Of a DNA stretch of 24,762 nucleotides, positions 22,634 to 24,762 are shown piece after piece; position 1 is the first letter of the stretch, and every line of letters starts with the position of its first letter. Source of the stretch: a virus. Position numbers and translations under genes: made by a program. The notes below the pieces were generated by a model that made no database searches, was not told the origin of the DNA, and saw nothing but the letters and a program-made list of their open reading frames with translations. The stretch spans positions 1-24,762 of IMG/VR virus record IMGVR_UViG_3300030117_000138; one strand, 5' to 3'.

Positions 22634-22945
22634 TTAAAATGGAATTTCATCATCTGTAAAGGTTTCAATATCATCGCTTGAATCCTTTACTGGCTCTTCT
22701 TTAGGCTCTTCTTTCTTCTGTGGAATGTCTAATCTAGCATACTTGTATTCTTTGCCATTCTTAGAAGTTCTATTCCATAAAGCCACTCTTAGTTCTCCAG
22801 TCCCGCCATCTTTGACAATACTGACTAATTCTTTAAGCATATCCCTACTAATAACTACCTTACCAGTCCAGTCGGGCTGTTTATCATTCTGTTTATAGTC
22901 ATTAGTGTAGATTGCTCCATCACTTTGGTTTTTGTTGTCGTACAT
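22634..22945 (-). CDS. Small putative single-strand-binding accessory protein with SSB-type acidic tail
   Basis: This is a 103-residue protein. A compact N-terminal beta domain (MYDNKNQSDGAIYTNDYK, PDWTGKVVISRDMLKEL, ELRVALWNRTSKNGKEYKY) is followed by a Lys/Glu/Pro linker and the acidic end DDIETFTDDEIPF. Bacterial SSB proteins end in D-D-D-I-P-F, the tip that docks recombination and repair enzymes; this ending is a close copy. The N-terminal domain is too short for a full SSB OB fold and resembles small DUF736-like phage proteins. AAAGGAGG precedes the ATG, one base after the stop of the annealing-protein gene. A replication or recombination partner that recruits enzymes is the likely role. 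Confidence 0.72.
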   Translation of the reverse strand: MYDNKNQSDGAIYTNDYKQNDKQPDWTGKVVISRDMLKELVSIVKDGGTGELRVALWNRTSKNGKEYKYARLDIPQKKEEPKEEPVKDSSDDIETFTDDEIPF

Positions 22946-22946
22946 A

Positions 22947-23657
22947 TTAATCCTCCTTTAGGTTTGATACGATTGTTTTAAGTTCACTATCCAAGTCAGC
23001 TTTCATATTAGGAAAGTTATCCCTCAATGTAGCCAAATCTTTAGTGTTATTTTTGTAGTAAGATGTCATAGCTTCTTTAGTCTTGCTAAGTTTTGACAAC
23101 TCTAAAAAGCTTTTGACAAATAACTCCGCCCATTCTTCCGTGCCATAACCTTTATCTGCTTCAACATCCTCTGTTGGAGTTTCTACTGGTGTTGGCTCTT
23201 CTTTAACAGGTTTTTCTTTAACAGGCTTTTCTTTTTTAACAGGCTCTTTGTCTGCACTAGGTACATCTTCTCCCGCATAGATATAATGACCAAGACCATA
23301 CATGGCTAAACACTTAACCAAGCATCGCATCTTAGTATCATTAACTTGTCTTGAATTTGGGTTTTGTACTGCATTGTTCTTGTAGTCCATAACACTTAGT
23401 GTCATTTCTCTATTTAAGTTATCTATAGATACCCTACATCTAACTTCTGCTGTACCATCGGGATATTGAACATAAGGCACATCGCCCTCGCCTTGATAGA
23501 ATAAGTATTGTGCTTGTGGATAATGCTCTTGCAAAACTCCCCATGCCCAAGCCCAAGATAAGTAAGATAAGTTCATCTTCTTTTCTATTTTATCAGAACA
23601 ATCTATCTTAGATAGCTTGTCCCACACTTCTTTATAAGTAAGTTCTTTATCACTCAT
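22947..23657 (-). CDS. DUF1071-type single-strand DNA annealing protein
   Basis: This is a 236-residue protein. Residues about 28-130 carry the DUF1071 pattern: NLSYLSWAWAWGVLQEHYP, then GTAEVRCRVSI, TLSVMDYKNNAV and NDTKMRCLVKCLAMYGLGHY, ending IYAGEDVP. Members of this group are Rad52/Erf-like annealing proteins that pair complementary single strands in phage recombination. A repetitive Lys/Pro/Glu linker (residues about 135-165, K-P-V-K-E units) leads to a helical C-terminal region (EEWAELFVKSFLELSKLSK). Its position between an end-processing nuclease and an SSB-tail protein supports the role. The ATG at 23657 overlaps the previous stop as ATGA. Confidence 0.85.
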   Translation of the reverse strand: MSDKELTYKEVWDKLSKIDCSDKIEKKMNLSYLSWAWAWGVLQEHYPQAQYLFYQGEGDVPYVQYPDGTAEVRCRVSIDNLNREMTLSVMDYKNNAVQNPNSRQVNDTKMRCLVKCLAMYGLGHYIYAGEDVPSADKEPVKKEKPVKEKPVKEEPTPVETPTEDVEADKGYGTEEWAELFVKSFLELSKLSKTKEAMTSYYKNNTKDLATLRDNFPNMKADLDSELKTIVSNLKED

Positions 23658-23992
23658 TCGCTTTCTCCATAATAAAATTCATATTCCCATTCGTATTTAG
23701 GGTTTTTGTGATGTTGCCACATTAATTCATACTCTTTTTCAGCATAATCTCCTAAAGGCATACCCTCTTCTGTTTGTTCATCTAAAACAGGTTTAACCTC
23801 TTCCCAGTTGTGTATATAAGAAATAGGTAGATAATCGCCTATACACCCAAATATTTCCCATTCAATACCTTTCTTTGTGCCAATTCCCACATCAATAATT
23901 TCTTCTGTTGACCATTCTTCCGTTAGCCAATAGATTATGTCTATGCTTAGTACCATCTTCTTTTTAATTGGTTTTGCTTGTAGTTCAATCAT
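23654..23992 (-). CDS. Acidic aromatic-rich protein of unknown function (112 aa)
   Basis: ATGA overlaps couple it to the genes on both sides (23989-23992 and 23654-23657). The product has about 25 Asp/Glu against about 10 Lys/Arg and many Trp and Tyr residues, with the acidity concentrated toward the C-terminus (KYEWEYEFYYGESE). The N-terminus (KPIKKKMVLSIDIIYWL) is basic then hydrophobic. I do not recognise a family. A DNA-mimic or nuclease-modulating role would fit the charge and the neighbour, but that is speculation. Confidence 0.78.
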   Translation of the reverse strand: MIELQAKPIKKKMVLSIDIIYWLTEEWSTEEIIDVGIGTKKGIEWEIFGCIGDYLPISYIHNWEEVKPVLDEQTEEGMPLGDYAEKEYELMWQHHKNPKYEWEYEFYYGESE

Positions 23993-24762
23993 TTGCTTTC
24001 CTCGTTATATTGATTACAAAATTCAGCCACATCACAATAGTTAGCACATCTAACGCACTCGCCTTTGGCTTCTACGACTTTCAGCAACTTACTATCTTTA
24101 TGACCACCTATATACTCATTAGCTTCTTCTTGGGTATCAAGCACTCTAACAGCAGTCTTTCTACCTTTCTTTTCCACTCTATAAGTATCTTTTCTTCTCC
24201 ACCTTTCTGCATCAGTACATAATGGAAGCTTATCATTGATAAGGTAATCCACTTCTGCTTCTTGATGGATTGAAACTCTTTGTTTGATGAAAGCTTCTTG
24301 CTCTTCATCACTCCATAAATCTATATTTAAAACTGTAATTGGTGATGGCGGATAATCTCCACCGCTACGAAGATACTGATTTTTGTTCCAGTCCCTAGCT
24401 ATCGCAATAATATTTAACTGGTCTATAGTTTTTCCTGTGTTTTGCTTGTAGAGATACGCATAGATATTAAGTTGTTGTTCCCATTCTGCTTTACCCTCTT
24501 TCAAAGCAGATACAATAGACCAAACAGAAGTTACTTTGTAATCCTTTAGTGTGTTACTTTTAACATCTATGCTGTCTGTCTGACCACTAACAGTCCAGTC
24601 TTTAACTGTTGCAAACATTCTTTGTTCTGTAATGGTGTCCTCGTTATCCTCATTGGCTCTTTCTAATATGGTATGAACTGATTGTCCTAGTAGTTTCCAT
24701 ATTTCATCTGATACATCTATCGTAAGCTTGTCGTAATGCTCTTGTGCCAATAGTCTTATTCT
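23989..24762 (-). CDS. PD-(D/E)XK nuclease with Cys cluster (RecB/Cas4-like), 5' end outside window
   Basis: The frame stays open to the right edge. The first possible start in view is TTG at 24750, but the codons before it (R-I-R-L) read naturally into the protein, so the true start is probably outside. Counting from 24750: His26 in QSVHTILE, Asp59 in SGQTDSID, D70-Y-K72 and the Q93-x3-Y97 motif of EQQLNIYAYL form a typical PD-(D/E)XK active site. The C-terminal CVRCANYCDVAEFC (Cys232, 235, 239, 245) suggests an iron-sulfur or zinc site as in Cas4/AddB-type nucleases. It likely resects DNA ends to feed the annealing protein two genes downstream. It overlaps the next gene by ATGA. Confidence 0.88.
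   Translation of the reverse strand, partial: RIRLLAQEHYDKLTIDVSDEIWKLLGQSVHTILERANEDNEDTITEQRMFATVKDWTVSGQTDSIDVKSNTLKDYKVTSVWSIVSALKEGKAEWEQQLNIYAYLYKQNTGKTIDQLNIIAIARDWNKNQYLRSGGDYPPSPITVLNIDLWSDEEQEAFIKQRVSIHQEAEVDYLINDKLPLCTDAERWRRKDTYRVEKKGRKTAVRVLDTQEEANEYIGGHKDSKLLKVVEAKGECVRCANYCDVAEFCNQYNEESK

Noticed and set aside
22202-22659. Plus-strand open frames opposite the small early genes
   Set aside because: They read as Phe/Leu/Ser-rich complement of the minus-strand genes and lack ribosome binding sites.
19843-24762. CRISPR-associated locus suggested by the Cas4-like nuclease
   Set aside because: There are no repeats with spacers and no cas1/cas2-like genes; the neighbours are phage recombination proteins.

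Overview
The window is a block of a tailed bacteriophage genome. It is visibly AT-rich, and almost every base is coding. The layout, the internal-virion-type proteins and the style of the structural proteins (long repeat-rich polypeptides, GG-x-TG-(Y/F)-Q motifs) suggest a short-tailed phage of a low-GC, probably marine, bacterium. The host is an inference and cannot be settled from the sequence. Terminase, portal and major capsid genes are not here and probably lie to the left. I saw no tRNA, rRNA, CRISPR array or insertion sequence, and no gene-free stretch over 300 bases.

Plus strand, 1-19905 (late region). The window opens inside a gene for a membrane-bound CHASE2/class III nucleotide cyclase, which sits 13 bases upstream of a holin and a T4-type endolysin. 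Then come a probable tail-hub/DNA-stabilisation protein, two small virion-type proteins, a long Pro-rich protein, a GNAT-like protein, two repeat-rich or coiled-coil proteins, and a single 3246-codon gene. Junctions are mostly stop/start overlaps or gaps of a few bases, so the block reads as one late operon. The giant protein carries two separate zinc-metallopeptidase motifs, a ParB-like motif, two candidate ADP-ribosyltransferase-like regions and a C-terminal region resembling LPD38. The modules are separated by a recurring (I/L/V)-P-x-F-S-R motif. It looks like an ejected 'polyvalent' virion protein.

Minus strand, 24762-19843 (early/middle region). A convergent, tightly coupled operon of DNA-metabolism genes reads leftwards: a PD-(D/E)XK nuclease with a Cys cluster (cut by the window edge), an acidic protein, a DUF1071-type single-strand annealing protein, a small protein with an SSB-like acidic tail, a run of small proteins, a GIY-YIG nuclease, a Ref-like HNH nuclease, a RusA-like Holliday junction resolvase, and a conserved phage protein that overlaps the 3' end of the giant gene by 63 bases. 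Four very short genes (28, 30, 38 and 57 codons) are called here from start/stop coupling, ribosome binding sites or recognisable sequence.

How the genes fit together (inference): the minus-strand operon would handle recombination-dependent replication and processing of DNA ends and junctions. The plus-strand operon would build the tail and internal proteins and lyse the cell. The cyclase and the giant polyvalent protein are the two elements most likely to act on host physiology.
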